From Planococcus citri (lineage: Eukaryota > Arthropoda > Insecta > Hemiptera > Pseudococcidae), in the NCBI RefSeq assembly GCF_950023065.1, contig NC_088681.1, forward strand, positions 54,470,836 through 54,534,835: DNA of 64,000 nt, written 5' to 3'. Numbering within the stretch: position 1 is the first letter of the stretch; every line of letters starts with the position of its first letter. Position numbers and translations under genes: made by a program. The notes beneath the pieces were generated by a model that saw nothing but the letters and a program-made list of their open reading frames with translations, searched no databases and was not told the origin of the DNA. Shown here piece by piece: positions 22,536 through 34,346 of the stretch.

Positions 22536-24657
22536 TCGCACTCACGATTATAAGTTAAGCTTTCGAGCTCAAGAGTATAAAATAAATCGCACTTTACACA
22601 AAAAATGTGGTCGTGACTTGAATCGCACGTCTCACTACCGAGCGCACTTTGGATTCCGAAATCCTTTCGCAAAAGTCGCAAAAAATGTTTGGATTTTTCG
22701 ATAAATCACGGTAAAACGCAGTTCGCGAAGTAATTCGCACAATTACACGTCAGAAAAGACACGTTTACATAAAACTTTCAACTTTAAATAGCAGAAATTA
22801 GCAAAAGTACACGAGCAAGCACATACTCGAACGGAGAACAAGACAATAATGTTCGCAAAGTACGGCGTGTCGCTCGTTGCAGCCGGTTGTTTCGGCTTAT
22901 CTGAGTCCCCCACCTACCTACTTCATCTACGTTCGTAGCGTTCGGTTGGGGAAAATGGCGCCGGTCGGGCGGCTGGTTGCGAACCGATCGTGTAAGTGAT
23001 GTGTTTGTAGTGGTAATTACGATAAGTTCTAGGAATTTCTGCTGTCCAATTGCAAACGTGTCAAGCTATGCTCGATTTCGATTAATTTTACGTCATATTT
23101 CAGTTGCTAATTAATATTTCGAAATTCTGTTTCGATAGAAATGTTCCTAATGAATCTGTGCATCTTTTAGTATAAGAATATTTTTCCTTTGTTATGTAAT
23201 TTTAATAAAAACTTGTAGTTTTATGTGAAAAATCTAGTCATGTAATCGGCTGATATAATCAGCTCGATCGAATCGGTTTGTGTTGGCTATGTTGCCAAAC
23301 GTCGCTTTCATCGTGTTCGATGAATTCCATGGAATAAACTCGTCTACTTCTGTTTATTCGTTGGTTTTGGAAAAATTTTGACTTCGAATCAAAAAGTGAT
23401 GCCTGTCGCAATATTAAAAATTTAATTTTGGTTCGAAATGTGTTTCAAAATTTTGGAAAAGTCATTGTTTTAGGTATTCGCTACGCGAAAATAGTTTTGA
23501 GTATTTGAATTTAATTATTCAGTTACGTAGGTATTACTTACCTATTTTGTACCTAATACTTGCGTATCGAACTTGCAGTCTTGATGCGAATTACTCAAAT
23601 TCGGTTTTATTCTTGTTGAAATAAATTTATTTACCTGTTTTTAGCTTGTTATTTATTTTTAAGTTTTACCTAAATAAAAGTCTAGTCATTTTAACGTCGT
23701 GGAGAATTTTTATTCGAAAATTTTACAATCTTAATTCTAGTCTTATTATTCTAGTCAATCTTAATCGTAAATTAAGCCTTTTGGCTGAAAATCTTCGAAA
23801 GTAGCGACTGTGTCGCAATATGTTAAGTCTTCGACTCGAAGTTGAAGATTTTTTCTTCGGAGGTTAATTTAAGTCCTATTTAAGGTCGTCGGATTCCAAA
23901 GGCTCGTGAAATTTCTCTGAACGTGGCTATCGGAATCGATGGTCAAGTACGGATTTGTCCATTTATTTTTACCGTCGTTCTTATTGTATCTCCACGTCTT
24001 GCGATTCGAGTTACCGTGATTATGAATCCGTCGGTGCTTGATATCTCCGGTTCGTCGAAGATTAGGAGGCTGCGCATCCAGTTTAGAAATGTCGAAATGC
24101 GTATTAGTCGATGAGCATCTCCCAAATCACTCATAAAATCGATGCTGATCGTGGCCTCTTGGCGTCTTTGTCGAACTTCAAGTATAAAGCTGTGGATTGC
24201 CATTGTTCACGAAAATAATTCCAATTGAAAAATACGTCGCGTTTCGCACTTGTGTGTTCGCACTTACACGAAAAATTCAATTTGTCACTCGCGTTTGGTA
24301 AAATCGCGCGAAATAATTAGATGTACAAGTTCTGATACTTTGTATCACACGTAGGTTAATCTTTTCGAGAGAAATAAGTCGACTTCGATTATTCACGAAA
24401 AAACGTTCGAAATACTTTCGCTTGTCTAAATTTTATTTGAAGTTATTTTCCCCTTTTTCCCTCGAAGGGAATTTACCTCATTTTGAGGGAAAAATTAACT
24501 TTGTGAATTTTAACTCGAATTGAAAAATTCCAACGGCGTTGGTTAAGTTTTGGGTTTGAGATTAAGTGAAAATTGTCTAGAAAATTTTTTATGTATATTT
24601 TTGTTAAGTAGGTATGATACCTATTTTAGTCGAAATTTCGCGATTTTTCGAAAATAA
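22536..24657 (-). other. Element 1 spacer between pol and the small ORF
   Basis: About 2.1 kb. The part at 22850-22990 is GC-rich (runs such as CGGTCGGGCGGC on +) and could be a promoter or structured RNA. An 87-codon frame on the minus strand (24203-23943) reads smoothly (MAIHSFILEVRQRR..., ending TVKINGQIRT) and may encode a small protein. The rest is AT-rich. Confidence 0.4.
23943..24203 (-). CDS. Possible small protein of element 1, 86 aa
   Basis: An uninterrupted frame, on the same strand as gag and pol, with mixed hydrophobic and charged composition and no membrane helix or motif I recognise. Base composition is more balanced than its AT-rich surroundings, the only positive sign that it is coding. 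The matching spacer of element 2 has a different small ORF, so conservation does not support it. Confidence 0.25.
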   Translation of the reverse strand: MAIHSFILEVRQRRQEATISIDFMSDLGDAHRLIRISTFLNWMRSLLIFDEPEISSTDGFIITVTRIARRGDTIRTTVKINGQIRT

Positions 24658-26490
24658 TCATGTAGCATTATTCTTTCGTAGGTTATCAAGCTTTTTCTTA
24701 GCTTTTTCCAATGTTATTCGTTTTTCTCGTCTTTCTGCCATGTCTTGGCGTAGTTTTTCATGATTTTCTTTTGATTTAAGCTTTTCAAGTTGTACTTGAT
24801 CTTTTAGGTATTTTTTTACTGAAGCGTCGCCTACGATCTTGCTTACGCATATGTTTAATTTCGGTCTCATCTTTTTTGATAAGTTTGAGTAATTTTCTAT
24901 GAATTTTTGTTTGATTTTGTGTTTTTCAGCTTCATTAGCCTTATCGTAGACCTCTGTAGGTTCAAAGTCGAGATCTCTTTTGATCATGTTTTCTATTTCC
25001 TGTTGTGAAGGACGTTTTAGGATTGAAATTTTCTTCAGCTCCGCATTTTTGCTGTGTTTCTCGGTCTTGTCTTTTGAGTCTGATTCAGAGCTACTGTCTG
25101 ACGATGCGTTGTATACTTTTTCTTGTTCAGTTTTTAACTGATCTACGTCATCGTCGTCTGTTAGCGACATTATGATCGATTGACCGTCGTCGCTGCTATC
25201 GTCAAGCTCAGATTCGTCAGATGACATTTCCGTTTCATCTTTGATTAGCTCACAAGGATCCGGTGTAAAATAGTTGATGTATTCTGCATCAGTGTAATCA
25301 ACGACGTCGATAGCGTCTACGTCTATGACGTTTGGTGTTTTCTTAAGTTTTTTAGGCTTTGTAGGGCCCATTCTTTGCCTGTAAGCGGCCATGCGTTCTG
25401 ATCGACGTAATTTGATTCCACTTGTGGATGGTTGGGGGTTCTGTGTCCCTGGATTTTGAGTAGCTGTAGGTAATTTTATTTCCTTTTTGGTAGGGTTTTT
25501 CACCTCTTTGTTTTTCGATTCGTCGTCAGTCTTAAGTGGCTGATTCGTAAAATTCGCTGCAAGTTTTACTCGCTTTTTCTTTTTAATTTCAGCTTTTTTA
25601 GCTTCATTGTCTGATTTTTCTTGTTTACGCTTTTTGTATAATTTTTTGCGTAGCTTACGAGCTTTTTGTGCCCCAGTAGATTCCTCTACGTCACTTTCGT
25701 CTTGAGAATTTTCTTCTTTCTCATTTTGTGTTTGTTTGGGCTGAAGCTGCGCTTCTAATTTCTTTTTATTACGTAATTGAAGTCTTTGCTCTCTAGCAAC
25801 GTCAATAAGTTTTTTTATGACCATTTTTGATCCTTCGTGGAAAATTTTCTTTTCCGCATCAGTTGCTAATGGTATACCTTGAATTCTTTCAAGCATGTCC
25901 TCTTCCGAGTCAGTTGTTGATGATTTTTGATCATCATGTTTATGTTTGTTTAGGAAGTCTTTAATTTTTTCAATCATTTTTCGTTGATCAATGTATGAAT
26001 GTAACTTATCGTCTTTTTCCATTCTATCGATCTCCTTTTGAGTTAGGAAGAGAGTGAGTTGCCTTATATTGGCTACACGATTGATGTTTGAGTCGTCTGT
26101 GGGCTCTAGTAAGTAGGAATTTATTCCTGTACGTTTTATTACTAGGTAGGGACCCACTTTTTTAGGGTAAAATTTTTCTCCAGTACACTTGTCCTTACTG
26201 GATTGTTTGTGGTTCGTGAGTAGAACCATGTCTCCTTTTTTCAAGATAGTAGGATCAGGATGCTCCTTATTGTATTTGTATTCTTCTTCAATACGTTGTA
26301 GTCTACGCCTTTCGCGTATGTAATTCTCAATTATTTGAGAAGGAGTCATTGATTCCACTTTGGACTTCATGTGTTCAGTCGTGTAGACTGCTTTTTTCGC
26401 CAATTGATCTGCGATTACGTTTGTGTACTCGATTTTACGAGCATAGACGTGTATAAACTGTACACTTGTGAATTTTTTCACTAATTCCAA
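24658..26490 (-). pseudogene. Element 1 pol, C-terminal fragment: end of RNase H-2, GPY/F module, charged tail
   Basis: An open frame of about 610 codons separated from the upstream pol frame by disruptions. The first about 35 residues are the end of the second RNase H (IHVYARKxEYTNVIADQLAKKAV, with the last catalytic Asp). Next comes a KKGDMVLL segment and the integrase GPY/F module (KKVGPYLV near residue 112, YLLEP, VANIRQLTLF). The remaining about 460 residues are a highly charged, probably disordered tail with basic blocks that could act as nuclear-localisation or nucleic-acid-binding segments. It has no start codon of its own and would have been part of Gag-Pol. Confidence 0.8.
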
Positions 26491-26714
26491 AATTCGTTCA
26501 AATAAAATTTTGTGGTGTACTGGCTTCTTACGAGAATTAAGCCAGTTGTTTTGTTGTCATCTTGTGACAGTATAGTTTAATGCTTTGATCGCATAATTGG
26601 AGTCCGAAAAGCATTTTACTTTCTTAAAGTTGTTCTTTAACATTGTCTCTAGTGCGACTATAATTGCCTTTAGTTCGGCATAGTTATTAGATAGGCTAAA
26701 TTCGCCATCTAGTT

Positions 26715-29700
26715 CTAATTTCTGTGAAATATTTTTTGTACAGTCTGTGAAATATTTTTTGTACAGTCAGGTGAAAAACAAATTCCAATGCCTGCTACGG
26801 CGTCTTCGTCTCCATTTTTGGAGCAGGCTCCATCGGCTGTCACTCTCGCGTAGCCGTCAGGATCCGAGTATACTTCCTTTTCAGGAATTAAAGTCGTTTT
26901 GTGATTTTGCTCGATTGTCATCGAAGGTAGTTTGATTTTTGCTAATTTTTGTAGTAACTTTATCAGTTTATGTTTAAAATCGTACTTGGCCCCTTTGTGT
27001 GGCATTTTGTCAGTAATACAGTCTTGGATGCCCCAGGCCTCATGGGGTTTAAATCCAAATGGACCTGGTGTATTATTTATTTCGTCTTCAATTTCTTGAA
27101 CGTAAGTATACCACCATATATGTGTTGTAAAAGGATCATGTAATTTGTTTATTTTAGTCCGGAGTTTGTCTCCAATAATTCTCATCGTCCGCTCTACCGA
27201 CGACGATTGTGGATTGTAGGCATTCGTGTGTGCCACTTTTATATTCCTGTCTTCCAGCAGGTTGTACCAGTCGTCATTGATAAATTGTTTCCCATTGTCT
27301 GAGATTATTTTCTTAGGTTTAATACCCTTTTTGTCTATCCATTCTAGGATTGTTTTCATCTCTCGACAAACGTTTTCTTTTTTGATTTCTGGCATCGATC
27401 TTAGCCAATTTCTACCCGTGAAAATGTCTTTGGCTACTAGTAGGTATCTAGGTGCCCCTTGTATAGCTGGAACTGGTCCATAAATGTCTACGGAGAGTAC
27501 CTCTCCCATTGAGTAGGCTTCTATTTTTCCGAATTCAAGCACTTTTGGGTGAGCGTAATTTTTATTGAGTTTGCATATTATACATGCATTAGTGATTTCT
27601 CGAATGTAATCGAGTGATTTTGGATGGTAATAAATACGACGAAATGCTGCGTCTAATTTATTTGCACTAGTGTGGCCATAGGCAGTATGTAGAAAATCGA
27701 CTGTGTCATAAAAGAGTTCTGTTGGCAAGTAGGGAACGTATGTATCGTCATCAAGTCTTTTCATAAGAATTTCCTTTTTCTTTACAGTGTCTTGAATCTC
27801 TTCGTCTGTGTCGGATTCAGTACGTTCTCCGATATTCGTATTGCATTGATTTACAATTTTGTATCGGTTTAGTAACCGTTTCTTTTTGTCTAATTCTTTT
27901 TTGTTTTTCACAGGTATATATTCCTTCATTATTTTCATCATTGCGATGCAATTTTCATCAGTTTGTTGATATTTAGATATGTTTGACATTTTGTCAAAAA
28001 GTCTTGGGACATTTTCATCCAAAAATTTTAAGTCAAAAGTAGAAATCATCGTTTCGAAATTTTTTATTTCAAGTTCAGGTGCTCTCATCATATAGAGCAT
28101 CCTATTTGATTTGGTCATTGAAAATTGTAGGTCAAAGCAGTTGAGCATTGTAATCCAATATGCTGCTTTGCGATGCGTTTGCATCATGTCTCTGTATTTA
28201 TTTATTGTGGCTAATAGGTTTTTCTTTACGTGAATTACACGTCCGAATACCCACATTTGTAGGCGTTTAAGTACTTGGACTAGCGCCATCATATCCTTAT
28301 CAAAAGGTGTAAAATTCTTTTGGTGAGCTTCGAATGCGATCGATACAAATAAGCATATATGCTTTTGTTCGTCTTCTTTGTCTTTATTTGTGATGTAAAA
28401 TAGAACTGCGTTCATAGCATCTTCACTTACATATGTATCAAGATATAACTCGACGTCAGGAGGTGGTGGCTTAAGTGTGAAATCTGCACAGAATTCTGTC
28501 TTTAGCTTTTCAAAAGCTTCTTCTTGGGCTGGGCCCCACAGTATTTTGCCATCTTTAGCACTTTTACCTACAGTCAGGTTATAAATTGGTCGCAATAATT
28601 GCATGTAATTAGGAATAAAATTCCTGTAAAGACCTGTCAGTCCAATTAGTTGTAGTAATTGTTTTACTGTCGTAATATCAAATTTACCTTTTTTGTTTGT
28701 ATGTTTATCCACAAATTCCATAAATTTGGTAACTTTATCCTTTTGTTTGGAAATTTCGTCTTTGGATATTACAAATCCTAAGTGCTCCGCATATTCGCGA
28801 AAAAATTGTGTTTTTGTAGGATTTAATTTCAATCCGTTTTCACGAATACGCTCGAATACATGGAGTAGTCTCTTTAGTGTTTCTTGGAATGTAGCTCCAG
28901 ATACCTTCACGTCATCGACGAATTTTGTAATTCCTTTCTGGTCAGGAATAACTTGGTTCATCATGTGGACGAATTCTCCACTTGATATTTTTAAACCGTA
29001 AGGGAGTCTGCAAAACTCATAAACTTGTCCGCATACTTGGAACTCTGTGAATTTTCGTGAAGCTTCATGTAGAACAAGTTGCCAAAATCCTGACGTAAAG
29101 TCAAGAGTACAAAAATATTTGTCACTTGTATTCTCGTAAATTATCCATTCTATCGGACTTGGTTCAGTGAGTACTTTCTGTAAAACTGCGTTTAATTCGT
29201 CAGCGTCTAAGCATAAACGTATGTCTCCAGATTTTTTAATTACTGGAGCTGTGGTGTTTATGTAGTTTGACCTTGAAGGTCTAATTATGCCTAATTTCAG
29301 CATTTTTGATATAGCTCGTCGTAAAGATTCAATTATCTTTTGTGAGGGTCGGAATTTTTCTCCTCTCCATTTTTTCAAGTCAGGTTCTTTAATGTTATTT
29401 ATAAATTTGAATCGGACTTGTTCGCCCTTGTATTTACCAGCATTAAAGCTGAAAATGTCACAATATTCTTCTAGTTCTTTCCAAGCATTATTTGCTTCTT
29501 CAAGTGTAATCCATCCTTTGATGACAAGATTGTTCAAGTCTATTTTCATATTTTTCTTGTAAAGCTCTCTGGCTTTTTCCTGTTCGTGAGCCCAATCTTC
29601 ATCTAGGTATTGTGTATGATTTTTTATCATTCGTACTGTACTATGTACATTTTGTGGAAATACCATCATGGCTTTCAATGGTAAATTACCATAACCAAAT

Positions 29701-31217
29701 CTAGGTGTTAGTTCAAAACGTTCATCTTCTGTGAGGAAGGGTATTGTGAACGGTATACCATTCTTTGGGTTGCAGATAGCTCGTTCTTGACTATGCTCAC
29801 AGTCAATTTTTATACCTAAGTACCTTAGTGATAGTCTACCAATTATGACGCTGTATCCATCTGTGTCTAGTATAAAAAATGGCATTGTTAGCATGCGGTT
29901 GCCTATGCGTACACATACCTCTACAATATGTGTCATTGCTCGTATGATTTTATTATCAGCTAATTTTAAGTTTACTGGGTGGTCCAGTTTTATGTATTTG
30001 ATCCATTGAGGATGCTCTCTTGTTAGGTAATCTACTACCGGTTTTGTCATTGCATTGGGCAATGCCCCCGTGTCCAGCTGAGCTGGTATAGGTACATTGT
30101 CTATAAATATGGGGATTGCGCAGTAGTAATCTTCTGTGTTTATTGTTGGTCGTTGTATATTTGTTTCGTGACGAGCTTCACTCTCATTTGTTTTCATAAA
30201 TTCTAAAATGTCTAAAGCTTTTTGCTCTAATGTTAGTTCAACTTTTTTTATTTGATTTGGATGTTCATCTTCCTCCTCATCTGGTACATATCTACATATG
30301 TTAATCCATGGATCTTCTTTTAAGTTGCCCACAAATGATAATTTTACATCATTTAAATCCATTATGTCAGGCATCATCAGTATTGCCGCATTTAGGCGGT
30401 TGTTTGGTTCCATTTGTAGTGCATTGTCTTCATAGATTTCTCTATTTCCAAAATTGTCAATTCTTATTTTCTTTAGTCCGAGTATTGACTCGTATTCGTA
30501 ATATTCAAATTGTATGGTTTTATCAGGTGGTATAGTACCATTCATGTTCAAGGATTTTACCTCAAATGTTTTTATCTCATTTTCTATGTCGGTTTTATCT
30601 TCATCTTCGATCTGTTTTTGTTCTTCTAAGATATGTTTCTTTGATCTCGGCTTGATTGCCGTTTCTGCGTTGTAGGGTTTTGAAAGCTGTGCACTTTTTG
30701 TAGGTGGATCGTAAGTTATTCTTACGAATTCGGCTTTTCCGTTTTCTTGTGATCGAAATTCTCTTCGCATGTATTCTCCAGTAGCTGGATCTATACTTAC
30801 TTTTTGAGCTAAAACAGCTACTAAAGTTTTCATCATGTTGCGATTAAGTTGTATTTTGTCTTGAGCTTTTTGTGTACAGCATTCGCTGAATTTATTTTCT
30901 CGTACGTAGCTTATTGGTTCTTTCAATAGACTACCTGTTTTGGGCATTTCTTCGCCTGAATCGTCTACATCTAGCAATATTTTGCATAATAGGTCCATTA
31001 CTATGGGGTACATCGCCATGTCAGGATAATACCTGTCGTATTCTTGACAATAGTGAAAAGTAGCCTCAATCGGCATAACCTCATTTTTTGGTGATTCTTC
31101 GGGTTGAATGAACCATCCTTTTTTGTTACTTTCGACTGTTTCAGTGCGTAAAAATTCGTAAGCTATTTGCTTATGAAATGTCACTCTAGGGTGATCGTCT
31201 GCTATTTCTTGGAACAT
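26715..31217 (-). pseudogene. Element 1 pol, main fragment: protease, RT, RNase H-1, integrase, start of RNase H-2
   Basis: 1500 codons. Domains in order: retropepsin (LDTGAL with D382); reverse transcriptase (LCLDADELN, LDFTSGFWQL, and FVDD at 766-769 rather than the usual YxDD); Gypsy-type RNase H (about 930-1010, degenerate); integrase zinc finger (H1177-x4-H, C-x2-C); integrase core (DIYGP, D1307 in SDNGKQF, E in SSVER 35 residues later); and the start of a second RNase H (DGAC at 1462). The frame is then lost through an exact 23-bp tandem duplication (26721-26743 and 26744-26766). A further in-frame TGA lies about 200 bases downstream (near 26549), within the part that would complete RNase H-2, where element 2 has Trp. 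The ATG at 31217 is not the real start; see the upstream fragment. Confidence 0.85.
26721..26766. repeat. Frame-breaking 23-bp tandem duplication in element 1 pol
   Basis: The 23 bases beginning TCTGTGAAATATTTTTTG are present twice, back to back, without a mismatch. Element 2 has no duplication at the corresponding place. Because 23 is not a multiple of three, the second RNase H frame is destroyed. Confidence 0.9.
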
Positions 31218-31235
31218 CTTGCGATACTCTTTGTA

Positions 31236-31649
31236 TCAATGTAGGCTCGTGCCTTGTTCACCTTTTTTCGGTGGTTTTGCTATTGGCATTAATAGTATTA
31301 TTCGTTCCGCTCCTTTTTCTAGCAGTGCGTTTACGATTAAACGTAATTTGTCTTTTACCATTTCAGTAGGCGCATTAAAGTGATTAAATTCAATTTGTCC
31401 TGCGGACAATATGTATTTGGCATTTTTTGGAAAGTTGGTTTTGCAAACTAGTTTTCGTAATGTTCTAATGTCGATCTGGTCCCTTATATATTCTGGTAGT
31501 TGTTCGGCTCTGCGTACCGTTCCTCGTCTGATAAAGTGTACGATGCCGTCACCTATCCATATATAGTCTTCTGTGAATGCATTTTTCTGCATAATCGGTG
31601 GAGGTAGCATTTTGCTAGACGAAGCCTCCGCGTCGCCTAGCTCTACTTG
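31236..31649 (-). pseudogene. Element 1 pol, N-terminal SGNH-like fragment reached by -1 frameshift
   Basis: This frame is open through the end of gag and is one base back from it, beginning at the codon after the GGGAAAC heptamer. It encodes an SGNH-like core: YIWIGDGIVHFIRRG (GDG, not GDS), AKYILSAGQIEFN and RIILLMPIAKP. It ends at an in-frame TGA (31238-31236), six codons before the ATG of the main pol fragment in the same frame. Element 2 has no stop there. The residues just before the TGA resemble element 2 better in another frame, so two small compensating indels or sequence errors are likely. It is therefore called broken. Confidence 0.7.
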
Positions 31650-31655
31650 TTTCCC
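31600..31655 (-). promoter_or_regulatory. -1 ribosomal frameshift signal of element 1 (gag-pol)
   Basis: The heptamer GGGAAAC (31655-31649) reads G-GGA-AAC in the gag frame, a canonical X-XXY-YYZ slippery site. Seven bases further on, GCTAGGCGA (31641-31633) pairs with TCGTCTAGC (31622-31614), nine pairs including one G-U. Loop bases GGAGG (31629-31625) pair with CCTCC (31604-31600), giving an H-type pseudoknot. The gag stop lies between heptamer and stem, and the -1 frame is open into pol. Confidence 0.85.
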
Positions 31656-33835
31656 GCAAGCTTGTCAGCTTTTTCTTTTTCTAAACGTTTCTTCTTCTCC
31701 TCTTCAGTCTCCTTCTTCGGAGGAGGTAATATAGTCACCTGGGTAGCCTGCTGCTGTGTAGCCTGGTTTAATGCATTTATTGGCGCTGTGAGTGTTGCTT
31801 GAGGTGCACTCACTTGTTGTTGCTGAGCAGCTTGTTGTTCATTTAGCGCTTGTAGTGCTGCTTGTTGAGCTGCGAGCGCATTTGGATCTACCTGTGGCAT
31901 GAAAGTCGGCATTTGCATTTGCATTAGCGGGTAGGGATAATATGTGGGTGCTTGAAATACCGTTGGATATGGATATACCATAGGTGCTTGTGTTTGGATC
32001 ATCGATGTATCGAAATAATTCTGCGATGAATTAGAGGCTGTGTCTGGGTAGCTATCATCCAAATTGTTATCATAATTTGTGTTGTTGAAATCGACATAAT
32101 TGCCGTAGTTATCATACCCGTAATCGGGGGTGTATTCTTGACCGTAGTCTGGCATTACGCCATCCATTTCCATTTGTTTCACTGGTAATGTTTGTTGTTG
32201 ATTTCCTCCTTGTGGAGGTTTGTAGATAGCTACCGTTGTATCCGTGTTCGGTTGTTGTTGCCTACCTTGTATCGGTAGGGGTGGTCTTTGTGAACCTTGT
32301 TGGAATCTGTTGTTTTGTTGGCGTTGGCCGCCATTTGATTGGTTATTATTTTGTTGTCTTTGAAATCTTTGACCATTTTGATTCCAATTATTTTGATTTT
32401 GAGGTCTGTTGAATCTTTGATTCATCTGTTGATTGTAAAATTGAGCATATTGCTCCGGTGTAAATTTAGGTTGGAAATTTTGTAGCATTTGCTGCTGTTG
32501 TATTAGTAGATTATTTTGCGCTGTGCGTAAATCAGGTATGTTAGTATTTTGTGTCGTAAATTTTTCGGGTGTATATTTTAGTTCCTTGTGTTTGGGATTA
32601 TGTTCTTTTTTCGAGATTTGTCTTAAGATTTCAATAAATTCGTCGATCGTTAGGTCCAGTTTTTGGACATATAATGCGTACATTTTTGGTGTCTTATCTC
32701 TCATCATGTCAACGATGAATTTTTCATCTCTAATAGTGGAATTTTTGAAATTTTCCAACCATCGTATCAGAAATCCAATGATTTCTGGTAACGAACGGCA
32801 GTATTTTGCGTCATCGCAAAAGTTTTCAGCATCTTGCTGTGCTTTTGCATTCCAGTAGAAATTTAAAAAATTCGTGCGTAAATCGTTATATACATGAACT
32901 TGTAAGTTAATACTTTTGAAAGCCCATTGGTCTTTCGTGTCTATGTTCGCGCGGAAGGCTGCGGCCTTCATAAATTCAGTCACATTAAATCCAAGAATGT
33001 ATTCTTCAAACGCATTAATGTACTCGTATGGGAAATAACGTCGATGTTCGTTAAAGAACACGCCAGCGTTACGCATAGCTGCGTAGTCGATCTTCGTTGG
33101 TCGCGTGTCTGCGCCTGTGATCGCACGTTGTTGTGGATTTGCTTGTAGCGAATCGTGAATTTTTAATACTGTATTTGTAAGTGCCATTTGGTTGATAGTG
33201 CAATTGTTCACTAAATGTACTTGTTCAGCTACATTTTGTTCGATGCTTTGCATTCTTTTGTCGTTTTCTATAAATTTCTTTTTAGCGCTTTCATCTAATG
33301 TCGTGTGTTTGTTTGAGTAATTAACTGCCCAATCATTTAGTTCATCTAATTTTTGGCGTACGTATTGTACGTTTGTAGCTGCGTCTTGCGCTTGATTACG
33401 TGCTTCGAGTGCGTGTGACGCCGATGTCGACGCACTTTCAGCTGCGGTTTGAGCGATGTTTCTCGATTCAGTTGCTACCGATTTTGTTGTTTCGATATGC
33501 GATGCTAATTCGCGTTGATTATCAAAAATTGTTTGCATTTGTGTATTGTCATATTTCCATGACTCTTGTAATAAATTACGTAGGTGTTTTATATCATCGT
33601 CCTCACCGGGAGGGTGGGCGGGAATATTCGTGCTACGAGGAGTGAAGGTGTATTTGTCGTTCATGTTTTCGTTTGATACGATATCGGATTTTTCCAAAGT
33701 TTTCTGATTTTGCTTTTCAGAAATCGGTTTCGGAACACTTTGTGTTCGACTGCGCCTATGAGTTCCCCCTTGTAGAGTTACCTCGTTGTAATCTACACGG
33801 CTTATACTTCTCTCACTACGTCTCAAGTTTGACAT
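31643..33835 (-). CDS. gag: gag of element 1, 730 aa
   Basis: The first ATG in frame is at 33835 (an upstream non-ATG extension of three codons is possible). The N-terminus is basic (LRRSERSISR), and residues about 70-240 are a long coiled coil. Residues about 250-430 resemble a Gypsy capsid: NAGVFFNEHRRYFP, then LRTNFLNFYWNAKAQ and FIVDMMRDKTPKMYALYVQKL. The last 280 residues are rich in Gln, Asn and Pro with repeated NQN/QRF motifs. No CCHC zinc knuckle is present, so RNA packaging would depend on the basic or QN-rich tail. Just before its TAG it contains the GGGAAAC slippery site used to make Gag-Pol. Confidence 0.85.
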   Translation of the reverse strand: MSNLRRSERSISRVDYNEVTLQGGTHRRSRTQSVPKPISEKQNQKTLEKSDIVSNENMNDKYTFTPRSTNIPAHPPGEDDDIKHLRNLLQESWKYDNTQMQTIFDNQRELASHIETTKSVATESRNIAQTAAESASTSASHALEARNQAQDAATNVQYVRQKLDELNDWAVNYSNKHTTLDESAKKKFIENDKRMQSIEQNVAEQVHLVNNCTINQMALTNTVLKIHDSLQANPQQRAITGADTRPTKIDYAAMRNAGVFFNEHRRYFPYEYINAFEEYILGFNVTEFMKAAAFRANIDTKDQWAFKSINLQVHVYNDLRTNFLNFYWNAKAQQDAENFCDDAKYCRSLPEIIGFLIRWLENFKNSTIRDEKFIVDMMRDKTPKMYALYVQKLDLTIDEFIEILRQISKKEHNPKHKELKYTPEKFTTQNTNIPDLRTAQNNLLIQQQQMLQNFQPKFTPEQYAQFYNQQMNQRFNRPQNQNNWNQNGQRFQRQQNNNQSNGGQRQQNNRFQQGSQRPPLPIQGRQQQPNTDTTVAIYKPPQGGNQQQTLPVKQMEMDGVMPDYGQEYTPDYGYDNYGNYVDFNNTNYDNNLDDSYPDTASNSSQNYFDTSMIQTQAPMVYPYPTVFQAPTYYPYPLMQMQMPTFMPQVDPNALAAQQAALQALNEQQAAQQQQVSAPQATLTAPINALNQATQQQATQVTILPPPKKETEEEKKKRLEKEKADKLAGNK

Positions 33836-34330
33836 ACGCGCCAAAATAAATTCACTACTGTGTAGTTATAAATTTTATTACAAGTAATACAAGTTACAAA
33901 TAATAATATGTACAATTAAATGCGTATATATACGCAACGTGGTAGATCACGCTGTTTAAAAACGCGCGAAAACACCTCGTGTTGTAAAAAATACGTTAGG
34001 TGCAGCGGCAGCTGCGACAGTAAAATCGTCCGAGGTTGCGGCAGCGACAACGGCTCCGTTCTCCGAATTCGGCGGCTGGACGGGGCGGCGGTGGCAGCAC
34101 GTACCACGTTGATTCAAGTGCTTTCGCTTCGCCTCTTCTTGGCTAATTTTCTCAAATTAACCTACGCGAAAATGCAAATAAAAGCTCCTACTTATTGCTA
34201 GGTAATTTAAAAGCCACTTTTTAAATCTTTTATTGCGGATTTACCACCAAAAAGAAAAATAGCAAGCGTGTACGAGCTCTAGCGGCTCTCTATTTGTCTG
34301 TAGACAATAAGCAGAAAAATAAAAAGTACT
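33836..34330 (-). other. 5' leader of element 1
   Basis: About 500 bases between the primer-binding site and the gag ATG. On the + strand 34000-34110 is GC-rich with repeated GGCGGC and GCGGCAGC tracts, so the leader RNA is probably structured; packaging or translation signals would be expected here. No ORF of note. Confidence 0.45.
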
Positions 34331-34345
34331 TGACGTTGGGCGCCA
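34331..34345 (-). promoter_or_regulatory. Primer-binding site of element 1, tRNA-Lys(CUU) type
   Basis: The minus strand reads TGGCGCCCAACGTCA one base after the 5' LTR. The first 13 bases are complementary to the 3' end (ACGTTGGGCG plus CCA) of insect tRNA-Lys(CUU). Position and sequence fix the polarity of the element. Confidence 0.8.
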
Positions 34346-34346
34346 A

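Noticed and set aside
28693..29562. Open frames on the + strand within element 1 pol
   Set aside because: Shadows of the conserved reverse transcriptase on the other strand.
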